A DNA stretch of 64,000 nt from Asinibacterium sp. OR53 (GTDB taxonomy: Bacteria; Bacteroidota; Bacteroidia; Chitinophagales; Chitinophagaceae), in the NCBI RefSeq assembly GCF_000515315.1, contig NZ_KI911562.1:3071220-3135219 (forward strand), written 5' to 3'. Both the position numbers and the translations under genes were made by a program. Shown here in pieces: positions 38,056-47,462 of this stretch (position 1 is its first letter; every line of letters starts with the position of its first letter). A model generated the notes under the pieces. That model did not search any database. It was not told the origin of the DNA and saw only the letters and a program-made list of their open reading frames with translations.

Positions 38056-38541
38056 TTACTTAGTGCTGAAATCCTGGTTGCTGAATGGCGGTATGGATGG
38101 CACTGTAATTACATTAAATGCATGCCCCGTTGCCTGGTGACAGCTATTGCAGGTTGTTGTAAGGAGATGAAAGCTATTTTTAAATTGAATACTGTTTTTT
38201 TGTTGAATAGCATTGCTCACACTTTGTAGCGATGAATCGATCATTCCGATAGACCTGGTCTCCGGCCGGTCTGTACAATACATTTTTATATCGTCAAGAC
38301 TCTCTTTGATTTCGTTGATTTCGAAATCGGCCAGCTTCCAGTTTTGATTGATTCCTGCAAACCAAAGCTTGTTGTGATGCACCTGGATGCCGCTCATAAA
38401 CTCTCCGAATCCCGGCTTATACGTTTTATTAATTTGCGCTTGCAGGCTATCTATTTGCTTTTGCAATGATTGTGTGTTCGAGCCAGCCCCATTACAAGCC
38501 CAAAACAACATAATTGTAGCTAATAACAAAATACATTTCAT
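38056..38541 (-). CDS. Monohaem c-type cytochrome lipoprotein
   Basis: 161 residues; lipoprotein signal LLLATIMLFWAC (Cys near 16), a coiled-coil-like stretch (SLQKQIDSLQAQINK), and one haem-binding CNSCH motif near residue 135, late in the protein as in cytochrome c'-like four-helix proteins. A role in electron transfer or NO binding is possible. Monocistronic; a TAACTTTA -7-like element is at 38572-38565 but there is no TGA-N6-TCA site at the regulon distance. Confidence 0.75.
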   Translation of the reverse strand: MKCILLLATIMLFWACNGAGSNTQSLQKQIDSLQAQINKTYKPGFGEFMSGIQVHHNKLWFAGINQNWKLADFEINEIKESLDDIKMYCTDRPETRSIGMIDSSLQSVSNAIQQKNSIQFKNSFHLLTTTCNSCHQATGHAFNVITVPSIPPFSNQDFSTK

Positions 38542-38622
38542 AGCTATTGATTTTGTTACATACCTAAAGTTACCCCATCAATACAAATCAAAGAAGCCGC
38601 GAGCCTGTTTTAGTAACGCACA

Positions 38623-40986
38623 CTACAATATTTGCACACGCTGCTCACCTGGTTTCAACGACAGCGTTTTCCCATTCCAGTTAAATGTTCCGGAAGTATT
38701 AGCAGGCAATACTACCGTGCCCTCTATTCCGTTTGCACCTTTCCGTTGCAGGTCAACAGCAATGGTGCCATCCGGATGCGGCATGGTACCTTTTATGGAA
38801 GTCAATTCCCCTGGTGCTGGCGCAATATTTATTTTTCTGAAACCAGGTGCCGCGGGCTCAATGCCGCAAATGGTTGCCAGGAAATCATACACGGGACTGG
38901 CGCTCCATGCATGGCAATCGGAACGCGTGGGATCCGGGTTTTCTGCAAAAGTAGTAAGCCCATTCGCCAGCATATCCCGCCAGGGTTTTAAATTACTGTA
39001 ATAACTGTTGGCCATGCCTGCTGCTTTCATGGCACGGGTAAGATAGAAACGATAATAAAAAGTGGCCTGGCTGAGGCTTTTATCGGTTAAAATGGTTTGC
39101 AGTACTTTTTGCATGTCATGCTGTGGAATACTGCCCGTTAAAATAGCCATGATACTGGCATGCTGACTGAAGGTATTCTTGAGCGGCGTATTGGCCATCG
39201 CATTTTTTGTTGCATCGAAACAATAACGATAGGTGTTTTTTATGAGTGAAGATGCCAATGATTCGTAATGCGCCGCCTCTTCTTTCTTTCCAAAATAATT
39301 GAACAGATCAGCAGCCTGCCTTAATGTATAAGCATATTGTAAAGAAATAATGGAACTGTTTCCATCTGTAGCCCCATCGGGAACACCACCGGGGAAACTC
39401 TTGTTCCAATCCACAAAATTCCACCACTTCATGGGGCCCAGCATCTGTTTGCCGGCATCTATCTTTTTTTCATACCAACCCAGCGTTGCACGTACCGCCT
39501 GTAGTTTATCTTCAATAAACGCATCATCGCGCCGCAACATCCAGTAATCATGTATCATGCTGATCCAGAAAAGAGAAAAAGTGGGGATCACCTGGAAACG
39601 ACTGCTCGGATAGCGGCTCTGCGTTAACCCCTCCGGTACCTGTGAGTTGTGAAAATCAACAATGGCTTTACGCATCAGCCGGTCGTCACCGGTAATGTAT
39701 AAAGAGATCAGGCATTGGATACGGGTATCCGCCGCATATTGTAATTGCTCATAATAGGGACAATCAAAATAATTTTCCCCGGCGCAGAGCCTTGCAGTAC
39801 GCCAGCCCACATCCCATATATTTTTCAAAGAAGGGTCGTTACTACTGTATGATGCTTTCTGCACAAAGGGATAGCCTGTATACTGTCCGTACAGGTCTTC
39901 TATCGTAAGCGGCTCATTGCCCGTTGTGATATCCAGTTGCAGGTAACGGAAAGTGCGGAACCACAGCGGCCTGAAAAGCCTGTTATTGCCACCATCGGGC
40001 AGGAAAATATCATAGTTACCTGCTATGCTTTTACCTTCAATCTCGTTCCGGTTACCCTTGATATGATTGGTATCGAACAACGCTTCTGCATACGTCAATT
40101 TTACGGCACTCCCCTTCCCCCCGCTTACATTCAATTCAGGATAAGCTACCGTATTAAATGTTTGATCAAGTAAAATACTTGCAGTTGTATTAGCCGGAAT
40201 AGTTACCGGATGATTGCCTGCAATAAAACCCGCATCCTGGATACCCGATTTTCTCCTTACGCTAACGATGCGTTGCAAAGATTCTTCCATTTGTGGAATG
40301 GTGCGCGGCGCGAGCGTCCATAAATTATCCGTGCCATAACCTACAGGCTGTACCCCGGCTACCACAACAGCCTGTTGCCATCTACTATCGTCGAAGTTCC
40401 GTGTCTGCCATCCCCAGGGGTAAGCGCTGGCATCTACCTTATCGCCCGGACCAATGACCATATATGAGCGCAGCTTTGCTCCATTTTCCAAAGAGCAGGG
40501 CGTGTAGGCGCTGTCTTTACAAGCTTTCCAGGAATTGTTCGTGTTGAGTATCTGTTCCGCATCACCATCGCCCTGCAATAAAAAACCGGTCTGGTTACTC
40601 ATTTGTGGAACCGCCGCATATTCAGCCATATTCCAGACCTGTGCAGCAATGATATTATCGCCTTCTTGTAATTGTGCAGCGATATCGACCGTTTCAAAAT
40701 TCCAGTGATTGAGGTCGCAACGGGCCGGGCCGGCCGACACCATTTTTTCGTTCACAAACAACCGATACCGGTTATCGGCAGAAACATGTATAATGAACTG
40801 CTGTGGCTTTTTCTCTATATGCAGTATTTTTCTGAAATGATATACACCGTAGGCTCTTTGCGCTATTCCGGAACAGCTGATCCACCGGGCCTTCCATGAG
40901 CCGTTCAATAATTGGGGATTGATAGGTTGCTGTGCCTGGGCATGTAAGAGGAAGAATATACCCAGCAGGCCTGCTATTTTTTTCAT
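38623..40986 (-). CDS. GH78-type alpha-L-rhamnosidase
   Basis: 787 residues with a signal peptide (MKKIAGLLGIFFLLHAQAQQ). The N-terminal part has the carbohydrate-binding jelly-roll domains of rhamnosidases (about 25-330). The (alpha/alpha)6 catalytic domain starts with ENYFDCPYYEQLQYAADTRI, the place of the general acid (DCPxxEQ) in GH78. Removes terminal rhamnose from plant polysaccharides or glycosides. No SusCD pair is nearby, so it is not in a typical polysaccharide-utilisation locus. Confidence 0.85.
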   Translation of the reverse strand: MKKIAGLLGIFFLLHAQAQQPINPQLLNGSWKARWISCSGIAQRAYGVYHFRKILHIEKKPQQFIIHVSADNRYRLFVNEKMVSAGPARCDLNHWNFETVDIAAQLQEGDNIIAAQVWNMAEYAAVPQMSNQTGFLLQGDGDAEQILNTNNSWKACKDSAYTPCSLENGAKLRSYMVIGPGDKVDASAYPWGWQTRNFDDSRWQQAVVVAGVQPVGYGTDNLWTLAPRTIPQMEESLQRIVSVRRKSGIQDAGFIAGNHPVTIPANTTASILLDQTFNTVAYPELNVSGGKGSAVKLTYAEALFDTNHIKGNRNEIEGKSIAGNYDIFLPDGGNNRLFRPLWFRTFRYLQLDITTGNEPLTIEDLYGQYTGYPFVQKASYSSNDPSLKNIWDVGWRTARLCAGENYFDCPYYEQLQYAADTRIQCLISLYITGDDRLMRKAIVDFHNSQVPEGLTQSRYPSSRFQVIPTFSLFWISMIHDYWMLRRDDAFIEDKLQAVRATLGWYEKKIDAGKQMLGPMKWWNFVDWNKSFPGGVPDGATDGNSSIISLQYAYTLRQAADLFNYFGKKEEAAHYESLASSLIKNTYRYCFDATKNAMANTPLKNTFSQHASIMAILTGSIPQHDMQKVLQTILTDKSLSQATFYYRFYLTRAMKAAGMANSYYSNLKPWRDMLANGLTTFAENPDPTRSDCHAWSASPVYDFLATICGIEPAAPGFRKINIAPAPGELTSIKGTMPHPDGTIAVDLQRKGANGIEGTVVLPANTSGTFNWNGKTLSLKPGEQRVQIL

Positions 40987-41080
40987 CTGGCAGCGGTTTC
41001 GCTGAAATTACACAAATATCAAAAACAACCATCCCGTACTTACCGGCAGTTGTGGAAATCTGCCATTATGATCAACAACG

Positions 41081-41359
41081 CTACTGTTTCATAAATTCAA
41101 TGATCTTGTCTCTCTCCTTGTTGGTGAGCAGTGCACGACTTTGCATATGCAAGCCAATCGTTTCCCATTGCTCCGGCGAAAATGTGGATGGAGAAGGGGT
41201 ATTATGACAACGTTGGCAGTTTTCAGTCCACAATTGCGCGCCTGACCTCATTGCCACTTTCTGACTTACTTTACAGCTGTTCATGAACAATACTGTAACG
41301 GATATAAATGAAAGCAGCGCTGTAATGATTTTCGTTTTTTTAAATGAAATCTTTTTCAT
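41081..41359 (-). CDS. Small c-type cytochrome lipoprotein
   Basis: 92 residues; lipoprotein signal ending VLFMNSC and one CQRCH haem motif near residue 49. Followed by PSPSTFSPEQWETIGLHMQSRA, where the Met is the probable second haem ligand. Third gene of the operon that starts with the cytochrome at 43088; 13 bp after the porin gene. Confidence 0.75.
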   Translation of the reverse strand: MKKISFKKTKIITALLSFISVTVLFMNSCKVSQKVAMRSGAQLWTENCQRCHNTPSPSTFSPEQWETIGLHMQSRALLTNKERDKIIEFMKQ

Positions 41360-41372
41360 ATACTATCCATTT

Positions 41373-42593
41373 TTATAATTGAATAGAGAACTGAACAAAC
41401 AATGTATTGGTGCTTGTTTTACCGGTAAATGCACCTAAATCTTTGCTGGCAGTACTGTTGCCTGTGTAGGATTCGTACGTTACTTTAAAAACAGTTCTCC
41501 AGTTTAACCAATAGCTGAGCCCTACCGTTACAGCATGTTGGTCGCTTCCGAAAGTGGAATTAGCTGGCGTATTGTACATAGTGTACCTTCCTGCCACTTC
41601 TATATTTTTTATAAAACTGTTGACATTGACCGGGCGTAGGGAACATTGTGCAAACGACGCGATCGTGTGGTTATCGAATGTATAAGTCTGCGTAGTATCA
41701 ACAGGGCTTATATAATTCACATTGTCGATGTTCTGAATATTGTATTGTGCTTTTATATTCAGCAAAACAGGATTGAAATTCTTTACGTAGTTTAAGTCAA
41801 AAGCATAAGAATTTCCTTTTGCATTCTGCGTTGCACTTCCCGGGGTGCCTACTTTCCCAAACATACCCGATACACCTACTTCTAATGAAGAGTTGGGAAA
41901 TGGAAGCAAGCCCACACGGCCAGTTACGGTCTTATTATTGTTATTATCTGTAATATTCCCACTTGTTAAAGTTCCATCCGGGTGTAGCTGGCTGCCGTTG
42001 GTTAGGGCAATATCATAATTCATTTTCATGTCGCCTAAATGGAATCCTCCTTCAGCTTCAATACCATAATCTGTTGGCGTCATACCCGCTATCCCGATTG
42101 GGTCTGTAGCTAATTTGTTAATCCATCCGGCCGCTAACCTTTTAGCGTAAGATCCATAGGGCAAAACAAAATACCCCGCCCGAAAGATCAAACCTGGAGC
42201 AGCAAACCAGGATACATCAGCCCAGTTTACACTTAATCCATTGTTGTTGAAGGAAGGTTCAAATTCCAATAAGAAATTTTTTCCATGCCGCCATAAAAAC
42301 ATGGGACTGAATTCATAGTGGTTGGCATCTGGAAAGCTATTGGCCTTTGAAACAACGGAGGCGCCATTCAAGGTATTGGTAGTTTTATAACTTGAAAATC
42401 CAATTGTGGTTAGTCCGGCTACCATAAAATGATCTTCTCCCGATCTTTTCTCAGCAACTTTTTTCTCAAGTGCCGCCATCCTGTCGAGCAAAGAAGAATC
42501 AACTACCGTTTGTTGCGCACCGGCTTTATTTTGAAAGAAGGTAATCCATGAAAAACAAATGAATATTTTCAATAGTAAGTATTGCTTTTTCAT
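41373..42593 (-). CDS. Outer membrane porin-like protein
   Basis: 406 residues; signal peptide about 25 residues (FICFSWITFFQNKAGA). A short coiled coil (SLLDRMAALEKKVAEK) precedes a beta-barrel with many aromatic-ended strands and C-terminal VQFSIQL. This resembles phosphate- or anion-selective O/P-type porins and the outer-membrane partners of cytochrome operons. Its placement between two c-type cytochromes suggests a role in exchange with an external electron acceptor or simply solute entry under respiration stress; that is inference. Confidence 0.7.
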   Translation of the reverse strand: MKKQYLLLKIFICFSWITFFQNKAGAQQTVVDSSLLDRMAALEKKVAEKRSGEDHFMVAGLTTIGFSSYKTTNTLNGASVVSKANSFPDANHYEFSPMFLWRHGKNFLLEFEPSFNNNGLSVNWADVSWFAAPGLIFRAGYFVLPYGSYAKRLAAGWINKLATDPIGIAGMTPTDYGIEAEGGFHLGDMKMNYDIALTNGSQLHPDGTLTSGNITDNNNNKTVTGRVGLLPFPNSSLEVGVSGMFGKVGTPGSATQNAKGNSYAFDLNYVKNFNPVLLNIKAQYNIQNIDNVNYISPVDTTQTYTFDNHTIASFAQCSLRPVNVNSFIKNIEVAGRYTMYNTPANSTFGSDQHAVTVGLSYWLNWRTVFKVTYESYTGNSTASKDLGAFTGKTSTNTLFVQFSIQL

Positions 42594-42656
42594 AAAATAG
42601 ATTTTTTATAGTGAAGCATGTTACAAAGCATTCATTCGGGTAAATCATTGCCATAA

Positions 42657-43088
42657 CTATCGTTTAGATCCTTTAGATAATGTTCGGATATAGGCCACCA
42701 ACTCCCATCGTTGCTTTTCCGTGAAAGCAGATTTGTATTGAGGCATCGGTGTTCTCCCTTCGCTTATTTTATAGAATATATCTCCGTCTGTTTCACGCAG
42801 CATGATGATGGAACTATGATCGGCAGGTTTAGGATTTAGTGCAGCCGCTGCCGGGCCGTCTCCTTTACCTTTGTCTCCATGGCAAGGGGCGCAATTGGTT
42901 GTATATAAAGTTCTCCCCTCCTTTATTGCCGCCTGGTTATCGGCCATGGGATTACTGAGATTGATATATTCTTTGGGAACAAGCCAGGGTTTTGATTGTG
43001 CTGATAATTGACATAAAGGGATAATAGAAGCGAATAGCACAACGATTATCAATTGAGCAGGTTTTCTGCATGATGACCGGATATCCAT
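42657..43088 (-). CDS. Monohaem c-type cytochrome (periplasmic)
   Basis: 143 residues from MDIRSSCRKPAQLII (43088); the frame extends to 43133 but this start leaves a good signal segment (IIVVLFASIIPLCQLSAQ) and lies 57 bp after the mapped -7 element. One CAPCHGDKGKGDGPAAAAL haem motif and a MPQYKSAF segment that gives the axial Met make it a class I cytochrome c. First gene of a three-gene operon controlled by a Crp/Fnr-like site (43145-43187). Confidence 0.85.
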   Translation of the reverse strand: MDIRSSCRKPAQLIIVVLFASIIPLCQLSAQSKPWLVPKEYINLSNPMADNQAAIKEGRTLYTTNCAPCHGDKGKGDGPAAAALNPKPADHSSIIMLRETDGDIFYKISEGRTPMPQYKSAFTEKQRWELVAYIRTLSKGSKR

Positions 43089-43144
43089 AAACAATGTTTT
43101 TAAATCTGAATGAATGAATGAACGATTGTTCACGAAACCGACAT

Positions 43145-43187
43145 CAAAATTATAGTACGTACTGCTGCAGGTGTATGATTAAAGTCA
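43145..43187 (-). promoter_or_regulatory. Cytochrome operon promoter with TGA-N6-TCA site
   Basis: Minus-strand -7 element TAATTTTG (43152-43145), an exact TAnnTTTG. An exact TGA-N6-TCA palindrome at 43176-43187 is centred 29.5 bp upstream. Only half of a second site (TGA at 43198) is present 22 bp further. Confidence 0.65.
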
Positions 43188-43202
43188 GACGGGCTGATGA
43201 TT

Positions 43203-43335
43203 TTAAGTTGACTTGTGCGTTTTTTCCATGGCAAGATTCGCTTTTTCTCTTGCTTCCTCATCTGCTATGAATGACTTTGGGTAGAGGTTAATGTTTGTAA
43301 ATTTATATTTGCCAAACTCTGGCGGAGTAGCAAGA
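43203..43335 (-). pseudogene. Short coding remnant, unknown
   Basis: The minus strand reads EWVLSLATPPEFGKYKFTNI and continues PKSFIADEEAREKANLAMEK to a TAA at 43203. It looks like the C-terminus of a real protein but has no start, is preceded by a stop, and partly overlaps a terminator hairpin. I cannot name the parent family. Confidence 0.3.
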
Positions 43336-43337
43336 GA

Positions 43338-43362
43338 AAGCACCCATTCGTTCCGGGTGCTT
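43338..43362 (-). terminator. Intrinsic terminator downstream of the PAP2-like gene
   Basis: AAGCACCC (43338-43345) pairs with GGGTGCTT (43355-43362) around 9 nt. On the minus strand a TTTCTCTT tract follows. It lies 55 bp after the stop of the 43417-44967 gene. Confidence 0.65.
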
Positions 43363-43416
43363 CCTCTTTAAATAAGCTATCTCTTTGGTATTTGTTGTGC
43401 GGCCTTTGTTAATCGG

Positions 43417-44967
43417 CTATTTGTCAGCTCCATCATTCTTTGCGCGGGTAATGGCATAATTGCCAATGTTTGTTCCTACCTGTAATCCAATAGCACAATC
43501 CGACCGGTAATGTATACCACCTGCCATCCTTGAAAAAGATGCTTCCTGTGCCATGGCTGTATAAACGCTGGCCTTATCCGGCACAATATATCCCAATATG
43601 GCCGCCGCTGCTCCACTGAAAGTAGAGTGCCCGGAAATATAAGAAGGGAAATTAGGGATGCCGGTTAATGTTTTGATGGCCGGGTTCATCTGTGTGGGCC
43701 TGGGATTGAAATAGTAGTACTTGGTATTCCAGCATACAATGGCAGCATCCATCAGGCTCATATTCAGTAACGCCATATTCCTGGCCCACCTTACTTCACT
43801 GAAATTCTTCGTGATGAAATCCTCAGCGGCTATCGCGTCCCAATGACCAGCCGGCGTATAGGTACTTACTCCATCTGCCCAGAATTGTACAATCCTTATG
43901 TTTTCGCGTGTGGGGTTCTTTAACAATTCGTATATTTCTTCTGTTTCCTGTTTCATTTGCGCACTGGAAGTAGATGGTGGCGCCGGAGGCCTCAATGCAC
44001 TAACGGTAGCCGTATCGAACAGGAACGGCGTTACGTTTCCAAACAATGGTAACATGGGTGGTCGCTTCGGTACATCCAGGCTGTACCAGGGTATCTCTCC
44101 CTTCGCAGTTGCAACTGTTTCGAAGTTCGACCAGTCAGCCGGCGTGCCTGCTGCCTTCCCCGCATTGTCTGTACGTGCCCTTGCAATAAACACCTGCGCT
44201 ACCCGTCTTCCCAGTGCCTCACCCGCAACGATATCACTTCGGGTTGCTGCGCCCGACATGATCGTGGCTGTTTCCTCTTCTGTGGTCTTTGCCTGTATGG
44301 AAGCTATTTCCGTAGGGAACAACAATTTCATCATTTCCGCCGTAACACCTGCCAGCACTGCTGCTTCAGAGGGATAAGAAGGCAGGTCTGTCTGCGGCAC
44401 TTTGCTGATCACCCCATTATCTGTTTTGTATGGTGCCGGCCGATTGTATAATTTCTTATAGTACCAACAGGCTACCAGTGCATCATATTGTGCAGCACTG
44501 ATATAAGCATAAGCCCTTGCCGCATACGGTGGATTGGAAAATGGAAACAATGGATAAGCGAAAGGATTGGCGGCACTGGGTATGGGATACGTGCCATCGG
44601 CATTCTGGTATGGCGGAAGATTGTATTTGGCCACAAGTTCACGCATCAATTCATTCCATCGCAATACGCCTCCGGCAGCCCAGTACCTGATGCGGGCTTC
44701 CTGGTCGCCCGTCAGGTTATGCTGGTATCCTTTGATTTCATTCAGCTCGGCAACATAAGCCGTAGAATTGGTAGTGGCAGGCACTGCTACCATAAAAGTA
44801 TCGGGCCTTGTCAGCAATACTGTTTTCCAGGTGCCTGCATTGAGATCGATGTTCTGTGGGTTGAGCGGCACCAGGTCATCTGTTTTGCCCTTTACTGATT
44901 TATTACAACCGGCATCCATCAAAAAGAAGAATGAGCCGATAGCTATATAATGGATTATTTTTTTCAT
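43417..44967 (-). CDS. PAP2/vanadium-dependent haloperoxidase-like lipoprotein
   Basis: 516 residues from MKKIIHYIAIGSFF (44967); lipoprotein signal ending FFFLMDAGC. The C-terminal part carries the acid phosphatase/haloperoxidase pocket: NPRPTQMNP, PSYISGHSTFSGAA (SGHS) and RMAGGIHYRSDCAIG (His). Members are vanadium haloperoxidases or lipid-phosphate phosphatases; the long N-terminal part favours the haloperoxidase-related group. In operon with an outer-membrane protein gene 7 bp upstream. Confidence 0.8.
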   Translation of the reverse strand: MKKIIHYIAIGSFFFLMDAGCNKSVKGKTDDLVPLNPQNIDLNAGTWKTVLLTRPDTFMVAVPATTNSTAYVAELNEIKGYQHNLTGDQEARIRYWAAGGVLRWNELMRELVAKYNLPPYQNADGTYPIPSAANPFAYPLFPFSNPPYAARAYAYISAAQYDALVACWYYKKLYNRPAPYKTDNGVISKVPQTDLPSYPSEAAVLAGVTAEMMKLLFPTEIASIQAKTTEEETATIMSGAATRSDIVAGEALGRRVAQVFIARARTDNAGKAAGTPADWSNFETVATAKGEIPWYSLDVPKRPPMLPLFGNVTPFLFDTATVSALRPPAPPSTSSAQMKQETEEIYELLKNPTRENIRIVQFWADGVSTYTPAGHWDAIAAEDFITKNFSEVRWARNMALLNMSLMDAAIVCWNTKYYYFNPRPTQMNPAIKTLTGIPNFPSYISGHSTFSGAAAAILGYIVPDKASVYTAMAQEASFSRMAGGIHYRSDCAIGLQVGTNIGNYAITRAKNDGADK

Positions 44968-44974
44968 AGTGGGG

Positions 44975-45940
44975 TTATTTAGAAATGTCGTGTGATGGCT
45001 TTTGATTGCTGTGCTCTTTCTTTGGATGGAATGCAATAATGTAAAAAACACCCAGGTTATAACTTGTTGACTGGCCAACATTCCTGCCGGCTACCACATA
45101 GTTAGCGCCGCCTGTTATGGAAAGTCCATCTATTTTGGCAATCTCATACTTGCCATTGACACCTACAGAAGTAGCATTCATTGTATTACTGGGAAAAGGC
45201 ATGTCGTTCTTGCGAATATCAAAGCCACCCAGCGTTTGCATATTGCTAATTACCACTTCAGCAATGAGTGGATGGCTCCGGTAACCGGCTCGCAGTGAAA
45301 AGGCAGCCATATCGGGCATGTCTACTTTATTGCTCCGCACCTGTGCTGTGGTGTAGTAGGATGTTCTGTCGATAGTAATATCATTCCGGTAAGTATAGGT
45401 GGCCGAACCCGTTGCAAAGAAGCCCCCTCGCTGATAATCCAGCATCAGTCTTCCTGAAAAAGTAGTGCTCTGCAAGCCGATAGACATAGGCAGAAAATCC
45501 GCTGTATAGTTGGAAAGCGGTGTAGAAAGGCCGCCCAGTAAATACAGGGAAAGATCATTCTTACCAACTATTTTTTCTGCGGCCAGCCATTTCAGCCAGA
45601 CTGAAAGATCCTGTATTCCTTTTTGCTGATGCAGGGTTCCCGCCGAAGCCTTTGTCTGTATATAAGGTAGCCCGAATAAAAAATTCAGTTGATCTGTGAT
45701 GCCATAATTACCCATCACTGCGTAACTGTTGGTGCTTACAGTGCCCAGGTTAAGGTTGTCTCTCTTGTAAGTACCCTCCCAGTAATGATCCCAGTTGCTG
45801 TGACCATACATTAGTCCGGTACAGAAATTATGCTTGCTCATCATAATGGCGTCCTGGTCGGTCTGCGCCAGGAGTATGTTGCCAGTGATCAGTAACAAGG
45901 CTAAGACGAAGAGCCTCTTTCGTATAAAGCAGCGTTCCAT
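44975..45940 (-). CDS. Outer membrane beta-barrel protein
   Basis: 321 residues from MERCFIRKRLFVLALLLITG (45940), a signal peptide that the longer frame start at 46036 would bury. The mature part has alternating aromatic strands typical of barrels of the phenol/aromatic-degradation MetA or transporter type. It precedes the PAP2-like gene by 7 bp, so the two are likely one unit. Substrate unknown. An isolated TGA-N6-TCA sequence lies close to the start (45955-45966) but not at the activator distance. Confidence 0.65.
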   Translation of the reverse strand: MERCFIRKRLFVLALLLITGNILLAQTDQDAIMMSKHNFCTGLMYGHSNWDHYWEGTYKRDNLNLGTVSTNSYAVMGNYGITDQLNFLFGLPYIQTKASAGTLHQQKGIQDLSVWLKWLAAEKIVGKNDLSLYLLGGLSTPLSNYTADFLPMSIGLQSTTFSGRLMLDYQRGGFFATGSATYTYRNDITIDRTSYYTTAQVRSNKVDMPDMAAFSLRAGYRSHPLIAEVVISNMQTLGGFDIRKNDMPFPSNTMNATSVGVNGKYEIAKIDGLSITGGANYVVAGRNVGQSTSYNLGVFYIIAFHPKKEHSNQKPSHDISK

Positions 45941-46077
45941 TGGTGTTGTTTTATTGATAGTAATCAGGTGCATATCGCAGGATAACTGCTGCGACATGAT
46001 ATAATAGCCGTACAAGGCCATAAACGTGCATGGCACGTTCCTGCTAAAGTTGATAAATCATTACTGTTGTGCGCGAA

Positions 46078-46683
46078 TCAGATACGATCGCATTCCGGCG
46101 GCTGGTCTATTTTTTTCAGGTGGCTATAGCTTGTCCAGTCATTCCAGTCCGGGCAATGCTCTGTTAGTGAGGGATCATTATTATAAAGAAAAGAAACAAA
46201 TTCTTCCGTGTAAAAATCCTGTGTGGTTGATTTTGAAAGATGAGAATTATTGCTTTTTTTCAGTGGAAGCGAGGCTTCTGCATTGTTGGTACTCTTCAGG
46301 TATTCCGTTCTCAGGTTGAGCAGGTTTGTTCTCTCAATATTCGGTATGCACAATAATTCCAGGCTATCATTGTAAAAACGGCGTTTGACATAGGTATAAC
46401 TGACACCATTGATCTCGATATTTCCTTTGATCCTTTGATAATCCTGTGAATACTGATAAGGAAGATGCGCATGCACTTTGATGCTGATGAGACCTGCAGT
46501 ATCACCCTTTTCCTCGTCGAGCAGGGCAGCAAGCCTGGATTCCGACTGGTTCTCAAACCAGGTCGCAATCAATGGATAAGCATACCAGTTCAGCAACAGG
46601 GTTAGCAGCAATAGTATGGAAGCAAGCCGTTTCAATACTTTGGTAAGATAATGAAAAAAATAAAGCTGAACAAAAAGCAGCAT
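46078..46683 (-). CDS. Membrane-anchored hypothetical protein
   Basis: 201 residues, not recognised. One N-terminal helix (LASILLLLTLLLNWYAYPLI), then a periplasmic part of about 160 residues. Proteins with a similar helix plus LNWYGY-like anchor occur beside outer-membrane receptors in Bacteroidota, without a known role. Start not certain: the first 15 residues may not be coding. Confidence 0.55.
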   Translation of the reverse strand: MLLFVQLYFFHYLTKVLKRLASILLLLTLLLNWYAYPLIATWFENQSESRLAALLDEEKGDTAGLISIKVHAHLPYQYSQDYQRIKGNIEINGVSYTYVKRRFYNDSLELLCIPNIERTNLLNLRTEYLKSTNNAEASLPLKKSNNSHLSKSTTQDFYTEEFVSFLYNNDPSLTEHCPDWNDWTSYSHLKKIDQPPECDRI

Positions 46684-46795
46684 CAGCTATCTGATTTGTT
46701 TAGTACTACATAAATATATATTACCGTGTTGATTATTAAAGCACATAATTCAGAAAATGTAAATAATTGACATATAATATGTTGTGAATTCTATG

Positions 46796-46860
46796 TGAGA
46801 ACAATCAAATTAGTTGATGATAGCCGTCAATGTTAAGGACATTCTTCCGGAATAGATTTG
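46796..46860 (+). promoter_or_regulatory. DUF892-Hsp20 promoter with two exact TGA-N6-TCA sites
   Basis: Exact palindromes at 46796-46807 and 46818-46829 are 22 bp apart. The -7 element TAGATTTG starts at 46853, 29.5 bp from the centre of the proximal site and 51.5 bp from the distal one. There is no -33 TTTG, as expected for an activator-dependent promoter. The ATG is at 46880. Confidence 0.7.
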
Positions 46861-46879
46861 TAGAATAAAATTTTCGGTT

Positions 46880-47413
46880 ATGCGAGAAGATATTATGGGT
46901 CTCACCACATTACACGATCTGATAGATTTCGATGTCCGGAAATTGAACGGTGCTGAAAGACAACTGGAAAATATATTGCCTGATTGGATAAGCAAAGCAA
47001 GTTCTCTGTCTCTTAAAAATGTGCTGCAGCAATATCTTGATTTTGCAAAGGATAATCTTTTAAAGATAAAAGTCTTTATCGCCGAAGAAAAGATTGAATC
47101 TCTTTCCTGTACCAACGCTATCATGCAAGCATTTATATTGGAAACAAGAGAGAAAATGAGCAATTGCAACAACACCGAAATACGGGATGCTTGTCTGCTT
47201 TCAAGTATACAGGGCATCAATCATTACAAAATAAATATGTATGGTACTGTTGCCGCATTTGCAAAAAATCTTGGAAATGAAAAATCAGCGGTCATTTTCC
47301 ATCAGGCGAAATTGAATGAAGAGCAAATTGATAAGATACTTTCAAAACAGGCTGAACAGGCCATTAATATGGGCGCGGCCAATCCTATTTTATTGTCAAA
47401 TAAGAATGGCTGA
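46880..47413 (+). CDS. DUF892 (YciF-type) ferritin-like protein
   Basis: 177 residues, mostly helical. Opening TTLHDLIDFDVRKLNGAERQLENILP and later KLNEEQIDKIL match the DUF892/YciE-YciF family, a ferritin-like four-helix bundle induced by osmotic, oxidative and starvation stress in other bacteria. Some diiron ligands (Glu in AERQLE, His in INHYKINMYG) are present; others are less clear. First gene of a unit with an Hsp20 50 bp downstream. Confidence 0.8.
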   Translation: MREDIMGLTTLHDLIDFDVRKLNGAERQLENILPDWISKASSLSLKNVLQQYLDFAKDNLLKIKVFIAEEKIESLSCTNAIMQAFILETREKMSNCNNTEIRDACLLSSIQGINHYKINMYGTVAAFAKNLGNEKSAVIFHQAKLNEEQIDKILSKQAEQAINMGAANPILLSNKNG

Positions 47414-47462
47414 CTGCTCGTATTGATAGTCATCCGTGTACAGTATTTTGATTTTAAAATAT

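Noticed and set aside
45955..45966. Further exact TGA-N6-TCA sequence
   Set aside because: Only 15 bp before the start codon of the outer-membrane protein, with no paired site and no -7 element at the standard distance; it may be chance or a repressor site.
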